Origin: UBA2779 sp965232165
Lineage (GTDB): Bacteria > Spirochaetota > Spirochaetia > DSM-2461
Assembly (NCBI GenBank): GCA_965232165.1
Contig: CBDDOY010000001.1
Span: 1,984,001-2,048,000 of the forward strand
DNA: 64,000 bases
Direction: 5' to 3'
Shown: piece by piece, positions 53,990 through 62,810 of the stretch
Layout: the number at the start of each line of letters is the position of its first letter
How positions within the stretch are numbered: the stretch's first letter is position 1
Program-made: the position numbers and the translations under genes
The notes under the pieces: model-generated
Seen by the model: the letters and a program-made list of their open reading frames with translations, nothing else
What the model was told of the DNA's origin: nothing
The model's database searches: none

Positions 53990-54013
53990 AGCGGCCTCCA
54001 AGGGTCGCTTTTT
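53990..54013 (+). terminator. Attenuator (intrinsic terminator) before cimA
   Basis: AGCGGCC and GGTCGCT form an imperfect stem (one G-T pair, one bulge) directly followed by a run of five T. Confidence 0.65.
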
Positions 54014-54043
54014 CACTTATTGGGGAGTAAAAGGAGTTCAACG

Positions 54044-55659
54044 ATGGATACAAAGAAGATAGTTCTATTCGATACCACTCTGCGTGACGGTGCACAGACA
54101 CGCGGAGTGCATTTTTCGGTGGAAGACAAGATTAAACTCACCCGAGAACTTGATGAGATGGGCTTTGATTACATCGAAGGGGGTGGCCTGGATCCAATCC
54201 AAAGGATATCCAGTTCTTCAATGAGATGCGAAAGATTCCGCTGAAGAATGCCAAACTAGCCTCGTTTTCTTCTACCAGGCTTAAGAATACCGATGTAGCC
54301 AAGGATAAGATACTCGCCGAGCTTCTCAAGGCCGAAACCCAGGTATTCACTATCTTTGGAAAGACTTGGGATCTCCATGTTCATGAATCCCTAGGCACCT
54401 CTTTAGAGGAAAATCTCGCCATGATACATTCCACCGTAGCCTATTTGAAACCATGGGGTGATGAGGTGGTGTATGACGCTGAGCATTATTACGACGGGTA
54501 TAGGGTGAATCCCGAATATGCCGTAGAGACCCTGAAGGCGGCGGCGGAGGCCGGTGCGGACTGGATTGTCTTAGCCGATACCAATGGCGGCAGCCTGCCG
54601 GAATTCGTCAAGGAGGCCACCGAGGCCGCCGTGAAGGCTATTGCTCCCTATGGGAAGAAGATGGGCATACATACCCATGACGACAGTGATCTCTCCCTGG
54701 CCAACACCCTGATTGCCGTCGAACTGGGCTGCCAGATGGTTCAGGGCACCATCAATGGCCTGGGTGAACGCTGCGGTAACGCCAATCTTTGCAGCGTAAT
54801 TCCCACCCTGTCGCTCAAGATGGGTTATCAGACTCTGAAACCGGATAAAATCGCCAAGCTCAGCAGCCTGAGCCGGCTTGTATCTGAACTCTCCAACAAG
54901 CCGCATCAAGACAGCCTGCCCTATGTGGGAGAGCGTGCCTTTACCCACAAGGGCGGCATTCATGCCTCGGCCGTGCGCAAAATTCCCAAGCTTTACGAGC
55001 ATATTGAACCCGAGTTGGTTGGTAATATGAGAAATGTACCCATCAGCGATCAGTCAGGCAAAGCAAACATCCTGGTAAAGGCCAAGGAATTGGGCATGAA
55101 GATGGAGGATTCGCACGCTAAATCAATCGTCGCCAAAATCAAGGAATTAGAGGCCCAAGGCTACCATTTTGAGGGTGCCGATGCTTCTTTTGAACTGTTG
55201 ACCGATGATTTAACTGGAATCCGCAAGGATTATTTTAAGGTTCATGGTTTCCGTGTTCATTCCTGGGAGAATGATAAGGGGGATATCTGGTCTGAAGCGA
55301 CCATCAAGATATCGGTTCCAGACACAGTTGCCGGTAAGCAGGGACAGAATTCGTCCTGGGAGCATACCGTCGGCGAAGGGGCCGGTCCGGTGGAAGCCAT
55401 GGACCGGGCTCTACATCGGGCGCTTGAAGGGTTTTATCCTAGGTTGGCGGAAATAAAACTGACAGATTTCAAGGTGCGCATCCTCGACGAAGAGGTCGGC
55501 ACCAGGGCCGTCACGCGGGTATTGATCACCAGTGCCGATGCTGTAAGGCGATGGGGAACCGTTGGAGTTTCGCAGAATATCATTGAGGCATCCTGGCGGG
55601 CTCTGGTGGAGTCTATCGAATACAAACTCAAGAAAGATGAGGAACAAAATGGAGAATAA
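54044..55659 (+). CDS. cimA: Citramalate synthase, frameshifted near the N terminus
   Basis: ATG 54044 follows a good site (aaaaggag). The product makes (R)-citramalate from pyruvate and acetyl-CoA for isoleucine or joins the leucine route. FDTTLRDGAQT at the N terminus, GIHTHDDSDLSLAN and GTINGLGERCGNANL in the barrel, and a C-terminal regulatory domain (~370-530) are clear. After YIEGG the frame breaks at a G5 run (54179-54183): one missing G moves the rest to another frame starting WPGSNPKDIQFFNEMRKIP. Without correction only a 46-residue N-terminal peptide precedes the misread tail. Overlaps leuA by 11 bp. Confidence 0.85.
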
Positions 55660-57208
55660 CACGATGAATAAAAGGAAGATAACCATCTTCGACACAACAT
55701 TGAGGGATGGCGAACAGTCACCGGGCGCCTCAATGAGTATAGAGCAGAAAATAGAAATGGCCACGGCATTGGACAGCCTGGGTGTGGACAGGATAGAGGC
55801 CGGATTCCCGGTGTCCTCACCGGTACAGTTTGAAGCGGTGAAACGCATTGGGCAAGTTGTGACTGACGCCGCCGTCGTCGGTTTGGCCCGGTGTAAAAAA
55901 ACAGATATCGATGCGGTGAGGGATTCTCTGGCGGATTGCCCTAATAAGATGATACATGTCTTCATCGCAACCAGTCCCCTGCATATGGAGCATAAGTTGC
56001 GGATGGATGAGGATGAGATACTCGCATCCATTACCGAGTGCATCACCTATGCCAAAGAGCAGGGATTCAAGCTGATAGAGTTCTCGCCGGAAGACGCATC
56101 TAGAACCGAGTTTGACTTCCTGTTGAAGTCGCTCAAAGCAGCCATAGAAGCCGGGGCTAATACATTGAACATCCCGGATACAGTGGGTTATGCCATGCCT
56201 GATGAATATGGCGCACGTATGGCCGCACTTAGAGAGGCGATCCCTGAACTCAATCAGGGAGTTCTTCTGTCGGCACACTGCCATAACGACTTGGGGCTGG
56301 CCCTTGCCAACTCCCTTGCCGCAGTACAGGCCGGTGCCGACCAGGTTGAAGTAACTCTCAACGGCATCGGCGAGCGTGCAGGCAATGCGGCGCTGGAGGA
56401 ATTGGTGATGGCACTCATGGTGCGTCAGGATATATGGAATATTGAAAACTCCATCGACTGCGAGTATCTCTATCCCGCAAGTAAACTCCTGCAGAACATC
56501 ACCGGATTGATAATTCCGCGAAACAAACCCATCTTTGGAGACAATGTCTTCAGCCATGAATCCGGCATTCATCAGCATGGTGTTATCAAGCATAGAGAAA
56601 CTTATGAAATAATGGATCCGGAGCAAATTGGCCGCAGCAGGGATTCCCTCATCATGGGCCGCCACTCCGGGAAGGCCGCTCTGAAGGCCAAGCTGGACCG
56701 TTATCACATCAAGCTTACAGAGGACCAGGTTAATACCCTGTATAAGAAATTCATCGAGATAGCCGACCGAAAGAAGGAGGTGTATGATGAAGACCTCTTC
56801 CCCCTCGTGTCCGATATTCTGGGCACCATCACCACCGGATGGAGTCTGGAGAACTTTCAAACATGGACAGGGAACAGGGTAATTCCCTCCGCAGTAGTTG
56901 AATTGACCAAAGGCGAAGAGCGTTTCCGCTCTGCCCAGATTGGCGATGGCCCTGTAGATGCCGTTTTCAAGGCCATTGATGAATGCACCGGAATATCGGG
57001 CCGCCTCACCGAATATATCATCCAGGCCGTAGGCAGAGGCAAAGATGCCCAGGGCCAGGTAAAGCTCCAGGTGGATTTCGACGGATCATTGATCGACGGC
57101 AAGGCTGCCTCAACCGATATTATCGAGGCCTCGGCCCTGGCTTATATCAATGCCGTCAACCGGAAGGAGTTGACAGGGGCACAATATGAGGAGATGCCGC
57201 ATCTATAA
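55649..57208 (+). CDS. leuA: 2-isopropylmalate synthase
   Basis: 519 residues from ATG 55649 (ATG 55664 is also possible). It condenses acetyl-CoA with 2-oxoisovalerate, the first step to leucine. FDTTLRDGEQSPGASM, the metal site LSAHCHNDLGLALAN and NGIGERAGNAALEE are diagnostic; the C-terminal LeuA regulatory domain (~390-510) provides leucine feedback. It lies downstream of cimA in one operon with the leader peptide, so both are probably under attenuation. Confidence 0.94.
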   Translation: MENNTMNKRKITIFDTTLRDGEQSPGASMSIEQKIEMATALDSLGVDRIEAGFPVSSPVQFEAVKRIGQVVTDAAVVGLARCKKTDIDAVRDSLADCPNKMIHVFIATSPLHMEHKLRMDEDEILASITECITYAKEQGFKLIEFSPEDASRTEFDFLLKSLKAAIEAGANTLNIPDTVGYAMPDEYGARMAALREAIPELNQGVLLSAHCHNDLGLALANSLAAVQAGADQVEVTLNGIGERAGNAALEELVMALMVRQDIWNIENSIDCEYLYPASKLLQNITGLIIPRNKPIFGDNVFSHESGIHQHGVIKHRETYEIMDPEQIGRSRDSLIMGRHSGKAALKAKLDRYHIKLTEDQVNTLYKKFIEIADRKKEVYDEDLFPLVSDILGTITTGWSLENFQTWTGNRVIPSAVVELTKGEERFRSAQIGDGPVDAVFKAIDECTGISGRLTEYIIQAVGRGKDAQGQVKLQVDFDGSLIDGKAASTDIIEASALAYINAVNRKELTGAQYEEMPHL

Positions 57209-57218
57209 TAGGTCATTA

Positions 57219-57275
57219 TGACCCAGGTGTGTACTTTCTGCAACTTGATGTGTCAATATAGCACACTTTGGGTCA
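57219..57275 (+). terminator. Long inverted repeat after leuA
   Basis: TGACCCA (57219-57225) mirrors TGGGTCA (57269-57275), with inner TGTGT/ACACT pairing, and GTGTTTTTG follows. Possible terminator of the leucine operon. Confidence 0.45.
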
Positions 57276-57394
57276 GTGTTTTTGCATCAAAGTCGAAGGA
57301 AGCATGAATATCTTCGGGATATTCTTTGCTGTCGATCCTTTTTGCATTGGGTAATTTATTATATTATAATGAAATAGATTCATTGTTGCGAAAA

Positions 57395-57411
57395 TTGGCA
57401 CGCTATATGCT
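57395..57411 (+). promoter_or_regulatory. Sigma-54-type promoter upstream of the Hsp20 gene
   Basis: TTGGCACGCTATATGCT fits the -24/-12 consensus (TTGGCACG, four bases, TTGCW) with one mismatch in the -12 box; GG and GC are exactly 10 bp apart. It lies 37 bp upstream of the start codon and 26 bp from the ribosome site. The upstream stretch is AT-rich. Confidence 0.6.
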
Positions 57412-57447
57412 TTATTGACAGTGAGATTAAATCATAGGAGGTACAAG

Positions 57448-57873
57448 ATGAGATATCTTGCTAAAATCAATCACCCCGCGAGCATATTGGAGGGCATGAA
57501 TCGCATGATTAACCAGTATTGTGAGTACGCTGATGCTCATGAATGCCGGGGATTTTCAGTTGACATCGCCGAATCCGGCGATTCCTATCGGATAGAGGCC
57601 GAACTTCCGGGTTTTTCTTCTTCGGAAGTCGAGGTCAAGGTGAAGGAGAACCTGCTGATTATCGAGGCCAGGCAAGCCGAAATCAGTGAGGAGAAGTCTT
57701 CGTTCCGTACTCGGGAGAGGATCCGGGGCAACAGGAGCCGCTCATTCACCCTGCCGGAAGATGTCGACAAGGATGCAGTCAATGCCGAGCTGAAGAATGG
57801 TCTGCTGGAAGTCGTACTGAAGAAGAAGCCGGAAGTTCAGCCGTTAAGCATCAAGGTGCAGGGAGGGAGGTAG
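57448..57873 (+). CDS. Hsp20/alpha-crystallin family small heat shock protein
   Basis: 141 residues from ATG 57448 behind AGGAGG. ATP-independent holdase that keeps unfolded proteins soluble. The alpha-crystallin core is plain (VDIAESGDSYRIEAELPGFSSSEVEVKVKENLLIIEA; FTLPEDVDKDAVNAELKNGLLEVVLKK), ending in the LSIKV motif (IXI/V-type) that mediates oligomerisation. An MBL-fold gene starts 36 bp later and may be cotranscribed. Confidence 0.93.
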   Translation: MRYLAKINHPASILEGMNRMINQYCEYADAHECRGFSVDIAESGDSYRIEAELPGFSSSEVEVKVKENLLIIEARQAEISEEKSSFRTRERIRGNRSRSFTLPEDVDKDAVNAELKNGLLEVVLKKKPEVQPLSIKVQGGR

Positions 57874-57909
57874 TCTGATGATCTCAAACGTCATGAGGAT
57901 GCGCAGTCC

Positions 57910-58563
57910 ATGCCTTACTTGAGAACCTTCACCTCAGGGCTGTTTGAGACCAATTCCTTTCTCATAGGCGCCGAGTCATCTCGGGAGGCGGTGTTGATAG
58001 ACACGCCTCCCGACAGCTATGATAAGGTTAACGCGGCCCTAAGAAAGGATGGACGCACCATTGCGGCCATTATGATTACCCACCCGCATTTTGATCATGT
58101 CGTGGATGTGTCGAAATATGCATCAAAAGATCTGCCCCTCGTCGCATTGGCGGAGGCCGTCGGCGGCATTGCAACACCGGATGACATGGGACTGCTTACC
58201 AAGGAATCGGGCTCTCTCCCCGGTGCCGAGGTAACCCATGTCGTTAGCGGTGCTGATCGCCTCAATTTCGCCGGCCTGGAGTTTGAAGTCTTTGAAGTAC
58301 CAGGGCACTGCGTTGGGTCGGCGGCATTCCATGTGAAAAGCGAATCGCTCTGTTTCGTCGGCGACTTGATTTTCCGCGGCGCCATCGGCCGCAGCGACTT
58401 TCCCGGAGGCGATTTCGACGTACTGATAGAATCGATTCACAGGTGTATCTACACCTTGAGTAACAAGACAATGCTCCTTTCGGGACATGGTCCATCAACC
58501 GATGTCGGCACCGAAAAAAGAGAAAACCCCTTTACTAGGGTCCGGCACTTAAGCTCTCAGTAG
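57910..58563 (+). CDS. MBL-fold (glyoxalase II-like) metallohydrolase
   Basis: 217 residues. The zinc motif THPHFDH (~residue 57) and further ligands in PGHCVGSAAF, FVGDLIF and LLSGHGPST match YcbL/GloB-type hydrolases; the short length lacks the glyoxalase II C-terminal domain. Substrate unknown, probably a thioester such as a glutathione- or bacillithiol-type adduct. It follows the Hsp20 gene in the same direction. Confidence 0.87.
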   Translation: MPYLRTFTSGLFETNSFLIGAESSREAVLIDTPPDSYDKVNAALRKDGRTIAAIMITHPHFDHVVDVSKYASKDLPLVALAEAVGGIATPDDMGLLTKESGSLPGAEVTHVVSGADRLNFAGLEFEVFEVPGHCVGSAAFHVKSESLCFVGDLIFRGAIGRSDFPGGDFDVLIESIHRCIYTLSNKTMLLSGHGPSTDVGTEKRENPFTRVRHLSSQ

Positions 58564-58575
58564 AACCTCGATGTC

Positions 58576-58606
58576 AAGGGCTCCTCTAGCTCATTTAGAT
58601 GCCCTT
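58576..58606 (+). terminator. Hairpin after the Hsp20/MBL genes
   Basis: AAGGGC and GCCCTT with inner TCTA/TAGA pairing, then TTTATT-like sequence. Moderate terminator candidate. Confidence 0.45.
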
Positions 58607-58682
58607 TATTGCATCAAAGCACAGCAATTCAGCGTGACGGGTTGATACTGGGACCGTGCACGGCAGCGTCCTATATGGAATT

Positions 58683-58799
58683 GCGCAAGGGATTGCAGCG
58701 GAAATGCCGCTGGCTGCCCCGGCGATTGGCAGTGAGCCGGGGGGCAGGCAGCCAGATTAAGGCATTGGAGTGAAAAGCCCGACCCGAAGGGGTGCGCCC
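58683..58799 (-). repeat. Dispersed hairpin repeat family A, copy 5
   Basis: 117 bp, same orientation and near-identical to copy 1 (10652-10768). Followed at 58829-58867 by the CTGCCGGACT and TCTGGTCAGTTTTT block also seen after copy 4. Confidence 0.88.
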
Positions 58800-58907
58800 T
58801 TCTGCTTTTTTTGAATTGACGGCGTCCTGGGAGTCTGCCGGACTTAACTCGTCTGGTCAGTTTTTCGCCCTGTGTCCCTGATGCTTCGATGTTGCCCTTA
58901 TGGCAGA

Positions 58908-60227
58908 CTAGAGCGGCCCTTCTTCTGATTCCGTGTGAGAGATAATATAGGGTGCGAGGCGGTTGAAATCCTTATTGTTCAAGCGAACTCTTAACAGTAT
59001 GCCGTCTTCCTCATACTCTTCGTGGAGAATGGTTGCCTCATTGTGCAGGCGCGATCGGATGTCCCAGCTATTTTTCGGAAGGCGCACCGTTACCTCCGGT
59101 CTTTGAGAATCCAGGGTTTTTGTTAGGAGTCTTACTAATTCCTTCAGTCCGTTTCCATGATGGGTCGATACGGCTAGGCCATCGGGGTAGCAGGAGGAAA
59201 GCCTGAATACTTGATCGGGGCTTAAGGCATCGGATTTGTTGAGCACAAGAATCCGAGGAGTTTGGCCTGCCTCTAATTCGGTCAATACTTTTTCTGTTAC
59301 GGCGATGTGCTCTTCAATCTCATGGCTGCTGCCATCGACGACATGCAGGATGACTTCGGCTAACACCGCCTCTTCAAGGGTGGAATGGAAGGCATCGACG
59401 AGTTCATGAGGAAGCTTGCGGATGAATCCGACGGTGTCGGTGAGGATTATTTCCTGGCCTCCCGGCAGTTCCATGCGCCGAGTTGTGGGATCAAGGGTGG
59501 CGAAGGGCTTGTCTTCCACATGCACGGCGGATCCGCTCAGCGCGTTAAGAAGGCTGGACTTGCCGGCGTTCGTATATCCTACTAATGAGACAGAGGGAAC
59601 CGGTCTTCCAAGCCGCTTCTTCCGGCGAATCATCCGCTGATCCCGTACCTTGGCAATACTGCTCTGCAAGCCGGAAATTTTGTTGAGCACCAGACGGCGG
59701 TCGGTTTCTAACTGAGTTTCTCCCTTTCCACGGTTTCCCCGAGCGCCGCCGCGCTGGCGTGAAAGGTGTGTCCAGGCGCGCGTGAGCCTGGGAAGCATGT
59801 ACTGCATGCGGGCCAGGGTGATCTGAAGAACGGCTTCACGGGTTGATGCTCGGTCTGCAAATATGTCTAGGATGACTTCCCGACGGTCGATGACAGGTGT
59901 ATTCCATTCTTTTTCGAGATTTCGCTGCTGGATTGGCGACAAATCCTCGTCAAAAACAACGAGATTGATGTTTTCCGCACGCAGGTGACCGGCAATTTCG
60001 GCGACCTTTCCCTTCCCGATCATCCAGCGCGGATGGATATCCCTGAGAGGCACGATGATGGAGGCGGCAATGGATATGCCCTGAGAACGCACCAGTTCTT
60101 CAAGTTCTTCAATATGGGCCTCTGCCGTCTGCGGGGCAAGCTCTTTGCTCCGGAAGCCGATTAAGAGGGCTTTCTCGCAGTCTTGGAATGGGTTATGCTT
60201 TTCCAGTTCAATGAGGATGTTGTCCAC
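58908..60227 (-). CDS. hflX: GTPase HflX
   Basis: 439 residues from GTG 60227. Ribosome-associated GTPase that rescues stalled or heat-damaged ribosomes. N-terminal HflX domain with IGKGKVAEI and VVFDEDLSPIQQRNLE; the glycine-rich linker SRQRGGARGNRGKGETQLETDRR; G1 VGYTNAGKSSLLN (~residue 220), G3 DTVGF, G4 NKSD. No recognisable ribosome site. It starts 16 bp after the msrAB stop. Confidence 0.95.
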   Translation of the reverse strand: MDNILIELEKHNPFQDCEKALLIGFRSKELAPQTAEAHIEELEELVRSQGISIAASIIVPLRDIHPRWMIGKGKVAEIAGHLRAENINLVVFDEDLSPIQQRNLEKEWNTPVIDRREVILDIFADRASTREAVLQITLARMQYMLPRLTRAWTHLSRQRGGARGNRGKGETQLETDRRLVLNKISGLQSSIAKVRDQRMIRRKKRLGRPVPSVSLVGYTNAGKSSLLNALSGSAVHVEDKPFATLDPTTRRMELPGGQEIILTDTVGFIRKLPHELVDAFHSTLEEAVLAEVILHVVDGSSHEIEEHIAVTEKVLTELEAGQTPRILVLNKSDALSPDQVFRLSSCYPDGLAVSTHHGNGLKELVRLLTKTLDSQRPEVTVRLPKNSWDIRSRLHNEATILHEEYEEDGILLRVRLNNKDFNRLAPYIISHTESEEGPL

Positions 60228-60243
60228 GAATCAGCGATGTGAC

Positions 60244-61272
60244 TTATTCAAAGAGATAGAGATACCTCCCATACCCTTGGGCTTCCATGTCATCTTTCGG
60301 TACAAACCGCAACGATGCGGAGTTGATGCAGTAGCGAAGACCTCCTTCTTGCGCGGGGCCGTCGTCGAAGACATGCCCGAGATGGGAATCGGCGTATTGA
60401 CTGCGCACCTCCGTTCTTACAGAGAAGAATGATTGGTCGGGTCTGCTCTCGATGAAGCGGCTGTCGATGGGCCTGGTAAAGGATGGCCAACCCGTCCCGG
60501 AGTCGAATTTATCTGTCGATGAGAAGAGTGGTTCGCCCGATACGATATCCACATAAATCCCCTCATCATGGTTGTCCCAGTATTCACCGGTGAATGCGTG
60601 TTCGGTGCCGTCCTTCTGTGTAACCTTATACTGCAACTCGGTGAGGGTGGATGCCAATTTCTTGTCATCGGGGGGGGTGTAATCGGTCCATGCCTCATCC
60701 TTCCAATTTGATTTCAGGAAAGCCTTCCTTCCCGATCCTTCGGCATAGGCATAATAATGTCCGGGATTCTTGCGGTAAAAATCCTGATGATACTCTTCTG
60801 CCCTGTAGAAAGGCGCTGCGGGCAGAATTTCGGTCGCTATATCATTGGAGAATTTTCCTGATGCCGCAAGATTATTCCGCGACTTCTCGGCCAGTGCCCG
60901 CTCTTCATCGTTCGCATAGAATATCGCCGTTTGGTACTGACGGCCTCTGTCGCAGAACTGCCCCGAGCTGTCTGTGGGATCTATGCTTTTCCAGAAGACT
61001 TCCAGCAGCTCCGCATAGGATGTTTTCTCGCTATCATAGGTAATCTTGACGACTTCAAGATGATCGGTGTTACCCTTTGAGACTTGCTCATACGTTGGGT
61101 TCTTGACTGTTCCGCCCGAGTATCCGCTTTCTACGGCCTTCACACCCCGCAGGGCTTCGAATGGAGGTTCCATGCACCAGAAGCAGCCCCCTGCAAAAAC
61201 GGCGTGGTTTTCAATGGCGTTAATAGACGAAGCCATGAATAAAATTGTAACGACAAGATAAGTTTTATTCAA
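60244..61272 (-). CDS. msrAB: Exported bifunctional methionine sulfoxide reductase MsrA/MsrB
   Basis: 342 residues from TTG 61272, which lies 7 nt after AGGAGG and gives a signal peptide (MNKTYLVVTILFMASSINA); the longer upstream frame lacks this. MsrA domain first (GGCFWCMEPPFE, catalytic Cys; YHQDFYRKNPGHY), then MsrB (DSGTGWPSFTRPI; GGLRYCINSASLRF with catalytic Cys). The MsrB zinc-binding CxxC pairs are absent, as in many zinc-free forms. It repairs oxidised Met in the periplasm or on lipoproteins. hflX follows. Confidence 0.9.
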   Translation of the reverse strand: MNKTYLVVTILFMASSINAIENHAVFAGGCFWCMEPPFEALRGVKAVESGYSGGTVKNPTYEQVSKGNTDHLEVVKITYDSEKTSYAELLEVFWKSIDPTDSSGQFCDRGRQYQTAIFYANDEERALAEKSRNNLAASGKFSNDIATEILPAAPFYRAEEYHQDFYRKNPGHYYAYAEGSGRKAFLKSNWKDEAWTDYTPPDDKKLASTLTELQYKVTQKDGTEHAFTGEYWDNHDEGIYVDIVSGEPLFSSTDKFDSGTGWPSFTRPIDSRFIESRPDQSFFSVRTEVRSQYADSHLGHVFDDGPAQEGGLRYCINSASLRFVPKDDMEAQGYGRYLYLFE

Positions 61273-61418
61273 CTTCCATCCTCCTGCATTGTCATAAGTC
61301 TTAAGACTGGAGCGCCCAGGCAAAGAAATTCATGCCTGAAGGGCAATCCTGTGCTAATTATACTGACTCGGTATGATGCCAACAAGGCAATACACAGCCA
61401 TTATTGAATTGTAATGAA

Positions 61419-61580
61419 GGGTACCTCTAAAAAACAGCTTTAGGAAATTGACGAAGAAATTTTTTGTCGATACAAGGCGGCAGAAGCTCAAGCGTAGCTT
61501 AAGCTGCGTGAGCATTTTGACAACGCAGTAGCAGCGGAAAAGTTCGAGTCAAGAACTAAATGGGTTTTTTAGAGGTGCCC
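61419..61580 (-). repeat. MITE-like repeat family B, full copy
   Basis: 162 bp, inverted relative to the copy at 16872, with left end GGGTACCTCTAAAAAAC. Lies between msrAB and the BMP transporter genes. Confidence 0.9.
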
Positions 61581-61665
61581 TGAAGCAATACGCATCTTTG
61601 ATACTTGTCAAGTTAGCGCAACTCATGAAACCATGGACTGCAATGAAATACAAAAGGAGATTGAC

Positions 61666-62799
61666 ATGAAAAGAGTGTTTTTCGGATTGTCGGCAGTCAT
61701 TCTGCTGCTGTCACTTGGTCTGGCCGGCTGCAATAAGAAGAAGGCCTCCGAAGCGGCTGCCGCACAAGGGGCGGCGACCGTGGATAACCCCTTGCGAGTC
61801 GTGCTGCTGCTCAATGGGGTTCTAGGCGATAAGTCCTTCTTCGATTCCGCCGCCAATGGGATGAAGCTGATCAAGGACAAATATGGCGACAGGGTTGTGG
61901 GGAAAACCATAGAGATGAGTTACGATCAAACTAAGTGGGAACCCACTTTGCTGGATGTTTCCGAGGAAAACTGGGATATTATCATCTGCGGAACCTGGCA
62001 GATGGTGGAATTCCTTCAGGATATCGCGCCGGAACATCCGGAAAAACGCTATATCATTTTCGATGAGGGGGTAGACTACTCCCTAGGCAACTTAAATAAC
62101 GTTTATTCCATCGGCTACAGGCAGAATGAGGCATCCTTCCTGGCCGGAGTCTTGGCCGTATATATGTCAACAGGTCAACACCGGCCGTCGGAAGCCAAGG
62201 CGATTGGGTTTCTTGGCGGGGTGGACGTCCCCGTCATCAATGATTTCCTGGTCGGGTACATCGAAGGGGCGCTGTATGCCGATTCGGGCGCCAAGGTCGC
62301 CATATCTTACATTGGGTCTTTCGATGATTCCGCCAAGGGGAAGGAGATGGCCCTGGCCCAGTACAACATAGGCGTAGAAGTGGGTTACAACGTTGCCGGA
62401 CAGGCCGGTCTGGGGCAGTTGGATGCCGCCAAAGATTCCGGCCGCTATGCCATCGGTGTGGATTCCGATCAGGCGGCGATATTTGCCAAAACCGACCCGG
62501 CCAAGGCGGAATTGATTATCACTTCCATCTTGAAGAGGGTGGACAACTCGTTGCTGAGGGTCATAGATCTTCATACGGAGGGAAATCTGGCCTATGGTCA
62601 AATGGAATACCTTGGATTCGCTGAAGACTGTGTTGGAATAGCGGACAACGACATATACATGAGAGCCGTACCAGAGGAGATAAGGCAGGAACTGATCGAT
62701 GTCGAGAATCGGATCATCAGCGGCGAAATCAAGGTGGGCACGGCCTTTGGCATGAGTACTGAAGACCTGGATAGCCTGCGAAGCGCCGTTAAACCCTAG
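61666..62799 (+). CDS. BMP-family ABC transporter substrate-binding lipoprotein
   Basis: 377 residues from ATG 61666 (site AGGAG, 6 nt spacing); signal peptide with lipobox SLGLAGC (Cys ~22). Basic membrane protein/PnrA/TmpC family; members bind purine nucleosides. DKSFFDSAANGMKLIKD, GYRQNEASFLAGVLAVYM, FLGGVDVPVINDFLVGYIEGA and the late GVDSDQAAIFA segment match. The next gene, 11 bp on, is the ATPase of the same transporter. Confidence 0.92.
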   Translation: MKRVFFGLSAVILLLSLGLAGCNKKKASEAAAAQGAATVDNPLRVVLLLNGVLGDKSFFDSAANGMKLIKDKYGDRVVGKTIEMSYDQTKWEPTLLDVSEENWDIIICGTWQMVEFLQDIAPEHPEKRYIIFDEGVDYSLGNLNNVYSIGYRQNEASFLAGVLAVYMSTGQHRPSEAKAIGFLGGVDVPVINDFLVGYIEGALYADSGAKVAISYIGSFDDSAKGKEMALAQYNIGVEVGYNVAGQAGLGQLDAAKDSGRYAIGVDSDQAAIFAKTDPAKAELIITSILKRVDNSLLRVIDLHTEGNLAYGQMEYLGFAEDCVGIADNDIYMRAVPEEIRQELIDVENRIISGEIKVGTAFGMSTEDLDSLRSAVKP

Positions 62800-62810
62800 A
62801 AGTACGAAGT

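Noticed and set aside
53835..54043. T-box riboswitch before cimA
   Set aside because: I saw no T-box core sequence or specifier-loop layout; the leader peptide with Leu codons and a terminator fits attenuation better.
54179..54183. Programmed frameshifting in cimA
   Set aside because: There is no slippery heptamer with stimulatory structure or upstream Shine-Dalgarno-like stimulator; citramalate synthases are not known to use it. Left as indel or error.
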